From Eupeodes corollae (lineage: Eukaryota > Arthropoda > Insecta > Diptera > Syrphidae): DNA of 64,000 nt. Made by a program: the position numbers and the translations under genes. The stretch lies in assembly GCF_945859685.1 (NCBI RefSeq), contig NC_079147.1:68292946-68356945 (forward strand). The letters run 5' to 3'. Under the pieces are notes generated by a model. It searched no databases, had not been told where the DNA came from, and saw only the letters and a list, made by a program, of their open reading frames with translations. Positions 10,901 through 20,848 of this stretch are shown piece by piece (the first letter of the stretch is position 1; each line of letters starts with the position of its first letter).

Positions 10901-11294
10901 AGCTCTTTTCGGCCAGTGTAAGATAGAACATGGTTCAGATTATCAGCTCCTTAAGAACCTTAATGGATTAAATAATTCGGAATTTCAAACACTTCCAAAA
11001 GCCAATAAGATGAACATTATTCATAGCCGTATCCAAGAATGTTTAGCTCAGGCACATAAAATATATGAGAAAACTTATAACACGCGCAGCAAAACCTGCA
11101 AATTCAAAGTTGGCCAAGTTGTCCTAAAACGTAATTTCGTATTGAGTGACAAGTCTAAGAAAAGAAATGCCAAATTATGTCCTAAGTTCGTACAAGCGAA
11201 AATTAAGAGAATCGTAAGTAACAATTTGTACGAATTGGAAGACTTAGGTGGAAAATCTTTTGGAATTATACACGCCAAAGATATGCGAACGTGA
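7851..11294 (+). CDS. pol: Pol polyprotein: protease, reverse transcriptase, RNase H, integrase
   Basis: The frame is 1,147 codons, -1 relative to gag. It begins after a stop at 7848, so residue 1 (a GTG codon) is only the frame's opening; translation is expected by frameshifting from gag. Domains in order: aspartic protease with DSGAS at 159-163; reverse transcriptase with VDLKDAFWQI (D392) and YLDD at 455-458; RNase H with CDAS (D604) and TDHSSLKWL (D671); integrase zinc finger H806, H813, C843, C846; integrase core D876, D936, E971 with NASERTNR. The C-terminus has a GPY/F-like tail (NNLYELEDLGGK) and no chromodomain. All catalytic residues are present and no stop interrupts the frame, so the element may be active. 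The spacing between the second D and E is 34 residues. Confidence 0.96.
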   Translation: MFGKPEAWQFDYRGALSPERELGSKIKNQFEKSFQPDSTFLPECPKIPECNNQSDSSKTHKTLDKTNQIQILKRDIIPNESTNSLKQSLSLHDRLQNYYEARKRIFGQPPPHIQKLRNRFKDKKKIHREICATTLCDTEDPRPYASISIFGKTMLGLLDSGASISCLGSGCMQILQDLGLPYKKFNSNVRTASGQQQKIVGEIITKLTYKNISKEMKLYLVPTLQQSLYLGINFWRLFEIAPQIISEICPIRLRQCDTNAHELSANQDYEIEKAISLFPSYAKEGLGRTTLEEHTINTGDTEPIKQRSYPVSPAIQKLMYAELDRMLAMDVIEESESAWSSPVVLVRKPGKNRLCLDSRKLNKVTKNDAYPFPHIENLLSRQSETHFISSVDLKDAFWQIPLAESAREKTAFSIPGRPLYHFKVMPFGLCNAAQRLCRLMDKVIPNELKQNIFVYLDDLLIVSGTFEEHVRILSTLAALLRKANLTINLEKSRFCFKELRYLGYIVGGGCIKTDPDKVAAIQEFPTPKTPRQVRRFLGLSGWYRRFVPNFSSLTTPITDTLRKSKTFVFTPEAQQAFEKLKVALTTAPVLVNPDFLKPFILLCDASSTGVGCVLSQLDEEGREKPICYYSYKLNQAQRNYSVTELECLAAVLGVEKFRPYIEGHQFTIVTDHSSLKWLMNQKDLSGRLARWSLRLQRYSFVIEHRKGSQNVAPDALSRVYAADEIDFTPSDVLHVNLDDPAFKSDEYLELIKTINKNKEQLPDLQVSENFIYKKVRHCTGDPIQDDCVWKLWVPSTITQSLIRLAHDPPRSSHGGVTKTLYRLRKRYYWPNMATEVKAYIAQCVSCKSSKAPNTILRPPMGQSFLVERPFQHVFVDFLGPYPRSKKGNCYVIVCLDQLTKFILAKAIRKATAESAIQFLEENVFSLFGVPESLLSDNGKQFVGKEFSKFLTHYGTKHIKTASYAPQANASERTNRSILAAIRSYVDQDQSNWDRHLVSILSALRSSIHTAIKTSPHEALFGQCKIEHGSDYQLLKNLNGLNNSEFQTLPKANKMNIIHSRIQECLAQAHKIYEKTYNTRSKTCKFKVGQVVLKRNFVLSDKSKKRNAKLCPKFVQAKIKRIVSNNLYELEDLGGKSFGIIHAKDMRT
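7857..7863 (+). promoter_or_regulatory. Probable -1 ribosomal frameshift site GGGAAAC
   Basis: The heptamer G GGA AAC fits the X XXY YYZ rule in the gag frame (codons GGA, AAC). The pol frame only opens after a TAA at 7848-7850 and gag ends at 7929, so any shift must occur in 7851-7929. The heptamer lies just inside that window. GC-rich sequence with repeated CCGG follows, which could form a stimulatory stem. Confidence 0.75.
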
Positions 11295-11379
11295 TAGACA
11301 AAACAAAAGCTAAATTTTAAACAAATATGTCCTTTTCATTTCAATTTTATGACCAGAGAGACAAAAAATTGAAATGCTG
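11295..11379 (+). other. 3' untranslated segment and purine tract region
   Basis: There are only 85 bp between the pol stop and the 3' LTR, so there is no room for env. A purine-rich run (AGAGAGACAAAAAATTGAAA, about 11355-11374) ends a few bases before the LTR and is the best polypurine-tract candidate, although it is interrupted by TT and CTG. Confidence 0.55.
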
Positions 11380-13604
11380 TGAATGGACCATCCCAAAAAT
11401 ACACAAAAAAAAAGAAAAAAATATATAACTTAAAATATTTGCATAAACATTATAATCATTAAACCATAATTACTCCGAAAAAATGTTACCGCACCTTTAC
11501 AATTTTTTTGCGGATGTTCGAAACTCGAACAACAAGACAAAAAGAAGAGTTAAAGATTTTCACCATGCATAACCACCCCTGACTGACTTCGATCTCTGTT
11601 TTCCGGTTTCGATCATCATTCTTTTCTATACCATACGCCACCGCGATCGGTAATAGTTCTTCATCCAAATAGAAAAGTGACTGTACCAAATAGTTAAAAT
11701 TTTAACACAGGCTAAAAGCTTATGTAGAGCAAATATTTCATTTTTTTTATGCCTAAAGTGTTATACAGTACATTTAATTAATTTGCTAAGTTCAAATACT
11801 TTTAACTACGTCACTATAGTTTATCTTAGCACCAGGCAAAAATAAAAAGAAAAGAAACTAAGGAAAAAGGTCACGTGCACTTGTCCTAGTTGATATTGCT
11901 AAACCTCAGCCAGATCTCAATAACAAAATCAAAACTCATTGTGTTCAAGGCTAACTTCTTTTAACCAGATCGAGAAGCCAGATCGCTAGGTTTGCGATAA
12001 GACACTCCGGCCAAAGCACGAGGATCGATATTCTCATTGCTTATCACCAGCCCAGATTCGTCCAGCAAACAGGTGGTGATAAGATCAGGAATCTCTGTTT
12101 GTCCCACTGCTTGTGCCATTACAGTGGGAAAGCACATGGTCAGAACACACCTAAAGTGAACCCCTGCCATTCCACTACCGGTTGTGACAAATAGCCCATT
12201 CATCACATACCCATATTTTGATACCAATTGATAGAAGGAAGCTGATCTACTTTCCCGCATCAGCGTTCGCGCTATAACCACTGCCTTTCACCTCATCATA
12301 ATTCCTAACCAACATAAATTATCCTAAAATACCAAAATTTGACAATCATCATCTGTGTTATCATCAACAAAAAACTAAAATAATTTAAATTCAATTTTTA
12401 CATTGATAATATAAAAAAAAAGAACGTACAATTTAACAAGTGCTTGCACTTCACCAAATCAACAACTTTCCTAGATCGGACATCAACAAAGCTGCTGTGC
12501 ACATCATCTTTGGAGAGCCGGTGAGTACAAATAAAGTGTTTTTTTTATATATATACTCTTATATATATTGTGATTTTCCAAATTTGAATTGCATACTGGT
12601 TAAATTGAACGTTCATATATTATATAGTAAGATATATTTTTATAGTTTGAATAGAAAAAAAAAGATAATTTGTATCTGAAATTAGATCATCCCTTAATTT
12701 TAATTCTAAATTTTATTTCAAATTAATTCTGATTGAACAATAAGATTCAATTTGTGTTTTCTGAGAGTGAGAGTGAGAGTGGAAGTACGAGAGTGTCTAT
12801 ACTAAATTTCTTTTGAGTGAAACAATAACTTTTCTCTTTACTCAATAATAGGAAAAGGAAGTTTTTTCTGTACTTTAGTTTGCCTTGTACTTTCACTCGA
12901 TCTCTGATCAAACTCAAGCTCAATACAAAAAGAAATGTAGTTAAGTAAAAAAACTATAACACAAAAACAAAAAAAAAAAATAAACAAAAGAGAAATTGAA
13001 TTATGAACTAAACTAAATAAAATTGGTATGGATTTAATTTATTTTTACAATTTGAGTCCTTTTTTTTTGAAGTTATGATGGAGTGATTTTGATTCAATTA
13101 AAGTGCTTAAGGGAAGGGAATATAGTGATGTTCATAACGTTGAGTAGTTGTAGCTAGGCAGTGCACTACTTTAGATAAGGGGTTATTAAGAAGACAATTT
13201 GAGTGACTTAATAACCAAGGAGTTTCTGGATGTATAGAAACAGTGGGTGGGTTTACACTCAGGAACACCAAATTACACCCAGGGTTCCATTTTGTTTTAA
13301 AAAAATAAAATAATAAAAAGAGAATAAATTCAAATAGTTTAGCGAATACATAGGTCATGTTCAATATCTTCACAAATTATCGGCATGAAGTAAGTGAATC
13401 GGTAGTCTGTAGCAACGAGTACAAGTACCCCGCCCACCGACGAGCTGGTCATATGGTGAAGCAAGCATGCCGGATCGTACTTAGTTGCTCGGACACTCAT
13501 TTAACATCTCATGAGCTGACTCAGGGAATCCTGTGGTCTTGAGGAAGCAATGAGGGCAACCATTTACAACGTTTGGTTAAATGAGAACAGCTAAATCCGT
13601 TACA
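11380..13604 (+). repeat. 3' long terminal repeat (2,225 bp)
   Basis: This is the partner of 3417-5641, with the same length, the same ends and the same internal frames. It would supply polyadenylation signals for the genomic RNA. It is followed by AGAA, the right copy of the target duplication. Confidence 0.95.
11961..12281 (-). CDS. Antisense 106-codon open frame in the 3' LTR (duplicate of 3998-4318)
   Basis: It is identical to the copy in the 5' LTR, and the product is unrecognised. A transcript started downstream on the minus strand could read it. Coding status is unproven. Confidence 0.28.
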   Translation of the reverse strand: MVIARTLMRESRSASFYQLVSKYGYVMNGLFVTTGSGMAGVHFRCVLTMCFPTVMAQAVGQTEIPDLITTCLLDESGLVISNENIDPRALAGVSYRKPSDLASRSG

Positions 13605-13740
13605 AGAATATTCGGAAAAACACATTCAATAAACTCACCTGTAGATTGCGCAATTGTACACACACTTTTCGATAAAGTGATCAATCCGTTGGTACTGTCA
13701 ATTGGTATGGCGCCGATTCGGGTATTAGTTTGATCGGGCG
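13605..13740 (-). pseudogene. Helitron helicase, upstream part of the interrupted gene (piece 1, 5' part)
   Basis: On the minus strand the translation carries the block found just before the ILAPKN motif in Helitron helicases: a Pro-Asp-Ser...Gly-Leu-Ile segment, a Cys, then GEFIECVFPNI. The frame continues without loss into the 2818-3416 piece once the LTR element and one AGAA copy are disregarded. Its upstream side meets a LINE-R fragment at about 13,740, so the rest of the Helitron gene is absent. Confidence 0.8.
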
Positions 13741-13744
13741 CTTC

Positions 13745-14310
13745 AGAAGGCATCGGCTGAACGTTGTTTCCAACAACTTAGTTTGAAACCGAGGAAAAGT
13801 CTTCTTTCCACCTTCTGACTTGCTCATTCCCCGAACTTAGCAAAGTAGCGTCTACTTCTTCTGTTTCTTTTAGCTGTGTGCACCGGTCAGTTCTCTGTTT
13901 ATTCTGTAAACGGTTCTGCCGTCGCACTTGATTGTAGCTTCTTCTGCGTTTTGAGCCAATGCGTTGATGTAGTTACCCTTGTCACGGCGAACACTGCGCT
14001 GAACCTCTCTCTTTATCATGTCGTACGCTGATTCCAGCTCATTTCTTTCTTCCCCTTGTGCAGCAGTTTTTCAAGCCCTTAACTGTCAGCGTTCGTTGGT
14101 CTCTGCCCAAGATTCTTCTGAAAGCCAAGTGTTGTAGCTTCCTTCTTTCCGACCGATTATTCTGTCAGTACCTGAAATGTAAACCTTTTTCACAGGATTT
14201 CAATGGTGTTCGATGTCTTCATGTACTGTGCTGCTGATTTCGTGAGAAAGGTGGTCCCTGAATTTTTGACCGATCGTGGGATCCTTTAGTCTCGCGTTAT
14301 TCAGTCATTA
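13745..14310 (-). mobile_element. LINE-R fragment (same family as 46970-49790)
   Basis: The reverse complement matches 47,690-48,260 closely. It shares the stretch with 'cagggaccacct', 'cagaataatcggt' and 'gaaggtggaaagaagact', and ends in 'gccttctgaagc' at the Helitron junction. It corresponds to the linker between the endonuclease and reverse-transcriptase regions. It is too short and too broken to code. Confidence 0.75.
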
Positions 14311-14384
14311 ACGAATGACTTTGTTAAAAGTTCTTTGGATGAATGTAGAAAGCTTGGAGCTAGTAATAGTGAGCGTACCATTCA

Positions 14385-15465
14385 ATGAAGCTACTCAATG
14401 GCTATGCAAGCAGACCGTTCGAAAATAATTTTTCACATATGCACAATGCACATATAAAGAAATTAATTTTGTTCTTGATTCTGGTGCTATCCATCATATC
14501 GTTAAGTATTTTCAACAATGTACATAGAATCGAACCGATGCAGATTTCAACAGCAAAAGCAGGTGATTCCTTGGTGGCAAACCAGCAAGTTGGCATTTTG
14601 GTCAAGACTTTCTTTAAGGAAATAACTCAACATTAACTATTGTCTTGTTTGCTAAAAATTTAAAATGTAGCTTAATGTCAATTCGTCAATTAGCTGACAA
14701 AGGTTATAACATCACCTTTAATGGCGTTGATACTTTTATCTCCAAAAATGGTCAAAATATGTTCTCCGCTCCTCGAAATGGTCAACTCAATCAAGTCATT
14801 TTTTATGTTGAACGTCGTGTTTATGCGAATTGCAAGGGCGAATAAATTGAGCAAAGCTTCGCAAATGTTGTGGCTTTTTCGTTAAGCTCATTTAAATACC
14901 AATGATATGAAGTAAATGGTTTGCTAGAATTAGATATAAATAGTGCTGAAAAAATTTGTAAATCTTGTGTGCTTGGTAAACAGACGCGTTTACCATATCC
15001 ACCATGAAAGGAAATCTGATCTAAACGTATTTTGGAGCTCATTCATACAGATGTCAGCGGTGCAAATAGTGAAGTGGGGTATAATGGTTCCAGATTCTTC
15101 GTTGTTTTTACTGATGATTTTTTACGTGGATTTATAGCATATTTGAAGAAGAAGAGAAGTGAAATTTTCGAAAAATTTCAACAATAAGATGGATGAAGCA
15201 CATAATAGCTTCAAAATTTTGAAATTGTATTTAGATAATGACGGTGAGTATTGTTCAAAGAATTCAAATCTTTTTGTGTCAATGAATTTATTCGACTGAA
15301 TAACATTGTGCTATACAATCCCGAAATAAATGAGGTATCTGAACGTTTTAATTGCGAAGTAATTGAAAAAGCAAGGACTATGCTTTTGTCAAGAGGATTG
15401 AGTCGTCAATTTCAGTGTAAAGCAGTTTAACATGCAAATTATGTTAAGAATTGCTCACAAACTAG
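14385..15465 (+). pseudogene. Decayed Ty1/copia-type pol (protease, GAG-pre-integrase, integrase N-part)
   Basis: Read across several frames, the translation shows the copia order: a protease motif VLDSGAIHHIV at about 14,470, a GAG-pre-integrase stretch with LMSIRQLADKGYNITF at about 14,670, the zinc-binding CKSCVLGKQTRLPYP at about 14,960, then an integrase part with LIHTDVSGAN and FFVVFTDDF at about 15,030-15,110 and YLDNDGEY at about 15,230. Protease followed directly by integrase separates it from the intact gypsy element nearby. Many stops and frameshifts are present; reverse transcriptase, RNase H and LTRs are not seen. LINE-A copy 1 follows at 15,477. Confidence 0.8.
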
Positions 15466-15605
15466 TACTGTTTTATTTATTTATTTATTTACTTACTTAC
15501 TAACTTAAGGTGGCGCTACAGTCCTGTGTGAACTAGGGCCTCACCCAACAAACTTCTAAATCTAGGTCGGTCCCTAGCTAGATGTCTCCAGTTTCGCGCT
15601 CCAAG

Positions 15606-16375
15606 TTAGGTGAGGTCACCTTCCACTTGTGCGCGCCACCTGATCAGTGGATTTCCTCTACTGCGTTGTCCTGTGGGTGCGGATTCGAAGACTTTCCGGG
15701 CCGGGGCATTGGTTTCCATGCGCTCTACGTGACCCAGCCATCTTAGTCGTTGGATTTTTACCCTTCTGGCTAAGTCTACGTCGCTGTACAGCCCGTACAG
15801 CTCGTCGTTCCATCTTCTCCTCCACTCTCCTTCGATGCATACGGGACCACAGATCACACGAAGAACTTTTCTCTCGAAGCGACCCAAGGTGCTTTCATCC
15901 GCTTTTGTCATGGTCCATGCTTCTGCATGGACGGGGATGATAAAGGTCTTATATAGCAACAATTTGGTCCCTGGAGAGAGGACTTTGAAACTCAATTGCT
16001 TTCTTAGTCCAAAGAAACAGCGGTTAGAAAGAGTTATTCTGCGATTGATCTCAGCGCTGGTGTTGTTTTCTGCGTTTACAGCGGAGCCTAGGTAAACGAA
16101 GTCCTTGACTACCTCAAACTTATGTCTGTCGATTGTGACGTTTTGACCAATACGTCGGTGTTGTATGTTCTTTCTAGACGACAGCATGTACTTTGTTTTG
16201 CCCTCATTAACCGTTAAACCCATTTTTGCCGCCTCTACCTCAATACTCACAAAAGCCCCATTGACATCACGCTGAGGTCTTCCGATTATGTCAATATCAT
16301 CTGCATATGCTAGTAATTGGACAGACTTTTGAAAGAAAGAGCCGCTAGTGTTGACGTGTGAGCTCTGAGTTGGTG
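15606..16375 (-). pseudogene. LINE-A copy 1 reverse-transcriptase thumb and C-terminal region
   Basis: The frame reads from just after the YADD region (seen at about 16,300) through MGLTVNEGKTKYMLSSRK, VYLGSAVN, LSNRCFFGLRKQL, a stretch matching VLRVICGPVCIEG and RLRWLGHVERM. The last block is common to many arthropod LINE C-termini. The catalytic palm is missing because of an internal deletion, so it cannot copy RNA. Confidence 0.85.
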
Positions 16376-16901
16376 CATGCTCCTAACTAACTTATCTCCA
16401 GCTACTTTAAAGAGCTCGGCATTCAAGCCATACGCTTTATTAGACTTCAACTAAGATATGGCAATCTTTACTTCGTCTAAGTTGGGAGGACGGGATTGTT
16501 GGCTTTCGCCGTCTATATTAAATGCATCATCCTGCCTGACAGCGGAATTCAGTTCTTCGTCGCCGTTATACAGTCTGCAGAAGTGGTCCTTCTATATCCT
16601 TAGCATTGACTGCGGTTCCACTATGAAGTTTCCAGTTTCGTCTTTGCAGCCTTCGGTTCTAGGTTTATGTACCTACGAATTTCGTTTCACCTGTTCATAA
16701 AACTTTCGAACTTTATTCCTGCTTTTAAACCTCTCAAGATCTTCCACCGAACGCTTCGTATGCACTCTCTTTTTCCTTCTGAGAAGTCGGCGTTCCTCTC
16801 GCCTCTTCTGCTCATAGAGCTCACGAGCAGCTCTCGTCCTTTTATGCAGCGCCACTTTGCGTTCCTGTTGTTTGGCTGCATTTGCCTGCCGATATTCCTC
16901 A

Positions 16902-17983
16902 TCAAACCAGGGGTTCCTTGTTGGTGGCGGCTTCTCTGATTGCATCTTGCACATCAGAGGCGGCTTCTCTGATTGCATCTTGGCAATGTTGGCACTGGTT
17001 ATCGATACATTGTGTTCGCGGCAGAGGACTTCGAGAGAGGTCGGAAAAACATTTGGCGATCTCTGGCGATTGTTCGACGTTGTACCTTCTCCCAACACCT
17101 TCCTGTTTTGCTTTGGGTCTAGAAATCTGAAGTGCTACCTTGTCTAAAACAAAGTAGTGCTCCGAGTCGATGTTAGTTTCTTGGAAAGTTCGTACATCCA
17201 TGATGCTGGAAGCGTGTCTGGCGTCGATCGCAATATGGTCAATCTGGTTGACGGTAAATTGATCTGGAGAAGTCCAAGTTCCTTTGTGGATGTTGAAGTG
17301 TGGAAAACGCGTACTGGCTACCATGAGGTTGCACCCCGGAGCAAAATCTATGAGCCTGAATCCGTTGTCGGAAGTGTTGTCGTGCGGGCTGTTCTTCCCG
17401 AATATTTCACCAAAGATGTCTTCCCTTCCTAGCTTGACATTAAAATCGCCCAGGACTATTTTAATATCGTAGCTAGGGCACTGCTCATATGTTTTGTCTA
17501 GGAGCTCGAAGAACATATCTTTGGTGTTGTCATCTTTCTCTTCAGGCTAATGTTGCCGAATTTAGCCTTGATGCGTGTGGTCATGGAGCACTCATTGATG
17601 CACCTATAACTCAAGACTTTTTGCCTAAGTCTGGCTCCAATGACGAAGCCGCATCCAAATAAGCTCTGTTGGTTTTCGTGGTAGCGGTCCCCATAGTAAA
17701 TATCACAGTTTTGTATCCTATTTTTGCCCGGCCCATCCCATCGTATTTCCTGGATGGCGGTGATATCTGCTTTATAGCGGTCTAGGGCCTCCGCTAATTC
17801 TTCGGCAGCACTTGGTCTGTTAAGGGAACTAACATTCCACGTGCATATCCAAAGTTCGTTGTCCTTAATTCGTTTGCGTTGGTTGTCAACAGTAAATCTG
17901 TCCGTATCCGAGGCTTGTTGGTGCTTCCTCCAAGGATGGGAAGCCGGATAAAACCGCTCCTCACGGGCCTGGGCTCCAAACAA
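16902..17983 (-). pseudogene. LINE-A copy 1 endonuclease region
   Basis: Two overlapping frames (17498-17983 and 16902-17516) together cover an apurinic/apyrimidinic-type endonuclease. ICTWNVSSLNRPSAAEEL is the first motif and AIQEIRWDG holds the catalytic Glu. Then come IVLGDFNVKLGRED, VNQIDHIAID and the degenerate ANIDSEHY in place of SDHY. The enzyme nicks target DNA to prime reverse transcription. A frameshift near 17,510 splits the gene, and His/Asp motif changes suggest loss of activity. Confidence 0.85.
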
Positions 17984-18325
17984 GTTAAAGAAGCGCTATA
18001 AGGTGTTAACTAAGTAGTTCAACCTTACTGGAACTGTAGACGCCACCGTTGATTTCATCTCGGGAATTCCTCCGTTGCCGTCTGGATAAGGAGAGGTGCC
18101 TTAGTGGAAACACCTCTCCCCCCCTCTCTCGTTTGCTGTCCCCAACAACTTTGCACTGTGGTTGGAACCCAATCTCCAGTTGAGGTACTAGGCACCCGAT
18201 GTTCACCACGGGGAGGTGAGAGTAGGAGTTGATAGACAGAGAAGAACCTGTGGACGCTTGTGTCCTCTTGAAGGCACATGCCTACGTAGCAAATGAGAGA
18301 GGGGACGAGAGGTGTTTCCATTCCT

Positions 18326-18832
18326 TTTATCCAAATCCAGTTTCAGTTAATTTGAACTACTTAGTGAACACCTCATAGGGCTACTATGACATAATCGGAG
18401 GCCAGGCCTTTAAGGAGTGGTTATAGCAGCTCTTGCCCTAGGATCAAACGAAGTATAAGTCTTGCTAACCTCTGTTTTTTTTGGCTAAGAAAGCAATTTA
18501 GTAGAAAACCTCTCTCGGGAGGGTCCAAAGTGTGGCTATATATGACCCAAATCATGCCCGTCCTGCTATACAGTGCAGAAGCACGGACTATGACAAAAGC
18601 GGATGAAAGCACCTTGAGCCTTTTCGACAGAAAAGTTCTTCGCATGATCTACTATCCCGTATGCATAAAATTGAAGTGGAGGAGAAAAGGGAACGACGAG
18701 CTGTACGGGCTGTACAGGTGGCGTGCACAAGTGCAAAGTGACCTCACCCAACTTGGAGCGCAAAACTGGAGGCATCTAGGTATAAGAACCGAGATAGATA
18801 GAGAAGTTTGTTGGGTGAGGCCCTATGAATTT
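18326..18832 (+). mobile_element. LINE-A copy 2, internally deleted remnant
   Basis: About 90 bp of 5' untranslated sequence ('acttagtgaacacc', compare 33,462) is joined directly to the C-terminal coding region (about 18,425-18,830). A further gap lacks the RLRWLGHVERM block. It lies head-to-head with copy 1. The tail is cut before the terminal (TAAG)n. Confidence 0.8.
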
Positions 18833-20848
18833 CTTTATGGTCCACAACTTGCAATTTTTGGGTACAAATTATTTGATGCAACGCTGGTCTACCATTAATT
18901 TTTTCTTATCCGTTTTCACTTAAAAATATGTTATTTTAAAGAATTTAAAATGCAACACGAAAAAATAATGAAAACCAAAATATCAAATTGCCTATAGATC
19001 AAGAAAAAGTAAGCTTAAGTATACCTTAAACATATATGTGCAAACAAAAACAAAACTCGCTCTATATATGGTAAACTATTACAATATTTTCGGAACAAAT
19101 AGTCTTTTTCAACTTTTGAAACGTTATTGGTACACAAAGTACCCGTCTAATTTATAGTGAAAATTACTTTTACAATGTTAAAGAAATAAACAATCTCAAG
19201 TTTTATTGAGATCATGTTTTTGAAATAACATGAAAACATTTCAAACGTCAAAAACTTTTGTAGACCGCTTTTCTAATATTTTCCAACAAAATCCCATTTA
19301 CCCTTTTTCCCTATAATTCAAGCAGACGTTAAACTTAAGCAATTATTTCCATTAATCTCAATATTAATACACTATAATTTTCCCGGAAATTCGGAAATTC
19401 CATGACCACACAAAAATGGAAGAAGGAAGGAAGCAAGTAAACCAACAAATCAACTGTCACCTAATTGTAACACAAAAACTTTTCATCCAAAAACCAAACC
19501 AACCGAAGTTGGAACACCAAAAGCATAAAACCAGAAAACCAGAAGCATTGCAATCTTTTGATAATCCAAAACGTATTAAGAAATTTATATATTTTCTCTT
19601 CTCGCCGAAGATCTGCTCCATAAAACATCCGCCATTATTTTCCACTCTTTTGACCTCGAAACGCCAAAGAACCATTTTCCCTGAATCGAATCGATTAATA
19701 ACGAAATTGAGGATTTGTTCCACCAACAAGCGAAAACCAACCAAACGAAGTCATTGGAAGCAGAAAGGAAGCAAAAGACAATACCAAAAAAAAAAAACAT
19801 AAAACAAGAATGAAAAACAAATAGAGGAGAGAATCCCTAACAGAATCCGGCGCGTTGTCTGCTTATACGAGTACAGCGGTTCACTTCCGCTTCCCTTCAT
19901 TTTCTGGCTCTGGCTCTGGCTAGGCTAAGGACTATGGACTATTCAACTATGGAGTTGAAGTGGAGAGTATCCCCAACACATATACTTTGGTTTAAGCCCA
20001 ACAGAACTCATAATCGAATCCCTATTCCTTCCGGGTACTATGCGGTGGTCCGCGCCGCGTCGCGTCGCGCCATACACTCTCATAAACATAAATTGAAAAA
20101 GGTGTTTTTTTTTTGCGTTGTTGTCTGTGTCGGCGATAAGCAAAACTTTCGACGGCAATCACGCGAACTCACCCCCCGGGAGTACCGAGGGAAATGTTTT
20201 AACTGCTAACCAGCTGTAATACAGCTCGTTCAGTAATAGAGGTGGCACTGGTGGCAAATAGCAGGACTAACAATCAGGACCAAAAACATTACCAGGACCA
20301 TGCAGCAGGCAGCAGGCAGCAGGACCATCGTGAAACAAAATTGCGAAATTCAGTGGAAAATATTCGCGCTGCGCGATTGCACTGATATTTATTATCTACG
20401 CTATGGGGATCATTGTGTTTGAAAAAGTTCGCTGAAAATAGTCCTGTGTTTTTTCTGTGTTTTTTGGTTTCAGTTGTTTTTATTTTTATTACGTCGGGCG
20501 ATAAGCAATCCGAAAAATGGAACTCTTTTTGGCTCACAGTATGGTAATAATATTGGTTGTGGTTTTTTTGTTTTCTTTATTATTTTTGTGTTGTTACTTC
20601 ATGATGTTTCCTTTAAAGTTTATTCAAAACTTTCACAGATGCAGTTTTTCGTTTGAAGTTGTGGCATACATTCGTTTCGGGATTAAGGAACGCCTTGAGG
20701 GGATTTTTTTAAGGGCCTGTTTACATGTAAAGTTATTTGTATAAATCATAATTTTTGTCCCTATAATAAACTGTTGGTAAGCTAAATGGAGAAATTGTTG
20801 CAGTAAAAAACGAGAGTTGTTATTTTACCCATTTTGTGTTGTTGTTAT
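18833..20848. other. Unassigned DNA with a GC-richer island (about 19,850-20,450)
   Basis: There is no recognisable coding domain. The 19,416-19,802 frame is lysine-rich low-complexity sequence. Between about 19,850 and 20,450 the base composition rises, with CpG-containing runs such as 'ccgcgccgcgtcgcgtcgcg' at about 20,049 and (GCAGCAG)n at about 20,301, bordered by poly-T tracts. This resembles a fly promoter or 5' untranslated exon, but no core promoter element is decisive. Confidence 0.35.

Larger units (their letters stand above)
3417..13604 (+). mobile_element. Complete Ty3/gypsy-type LTR retrotransposon (10.2 kb)
   Basis: The element has two direct LTRs (3417-5641 and 11380-13604, constant offset 7963), TG...CA ends, a 4-bp target duplication AGAA, a primer-binding site just inside the 5' LTR, gag, and pol in the order protease, reverse transcriptase, RNase H, integrase. 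Integrase after RNase H identifies Ty3/gypsy rather than Ty1/copia. There is no envelope frame between pol and the 3' LTR (85 bp). All reading frames are open and the LTRs show no indels, so the insertion looks recent and possibly autonomous. A relation to the mdg3/micropia group is only a guess from gag-pol layout. It interrupts an older Helitron helicase. Confidence 0.95.
15477..18325 (-). mobile_element. LINE-A copy 1 (5'UTR, endonuclease, deleted RT, C-terminus, TAAG tail)
   Basis: This is a non-LTR retrotransposon in minus orientation. Its 3' end (plus-strand left edge) is the 'gcgctacagtcctgtgtgaa' tail followed by (TAAG)n/(TAAA)n. It has about 340 bp of 5' untranslated sequence (17985-18325), an APE-type endonuclease, a linker, then a reverse transcriptase from which about 0.6 kb including most of the fingers and palm is deleted (junction near 16,367), and the C-terminal region. 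It is the longest 5' end of the family in the window. The protein type matches those usually labelled 'endonuclease-reverse transcriptase' in insect genomes; the exact clade (RTE-like or other) is uncertain. It is not functional. Confidence 0.9.

Noticed and set aside
11295..11379. Envelope gene in the LTR element
   Set aside because: Only 85 bp separate pol from the 3' LTR, so the element has no env and is a plain retrotransposon.
19416..19802. 128-codon lysine-rich open frame
   Set aside because: It is low-complexity translation of A-rich DNA; the antisense frames are equally open, as expected from skewed composition.
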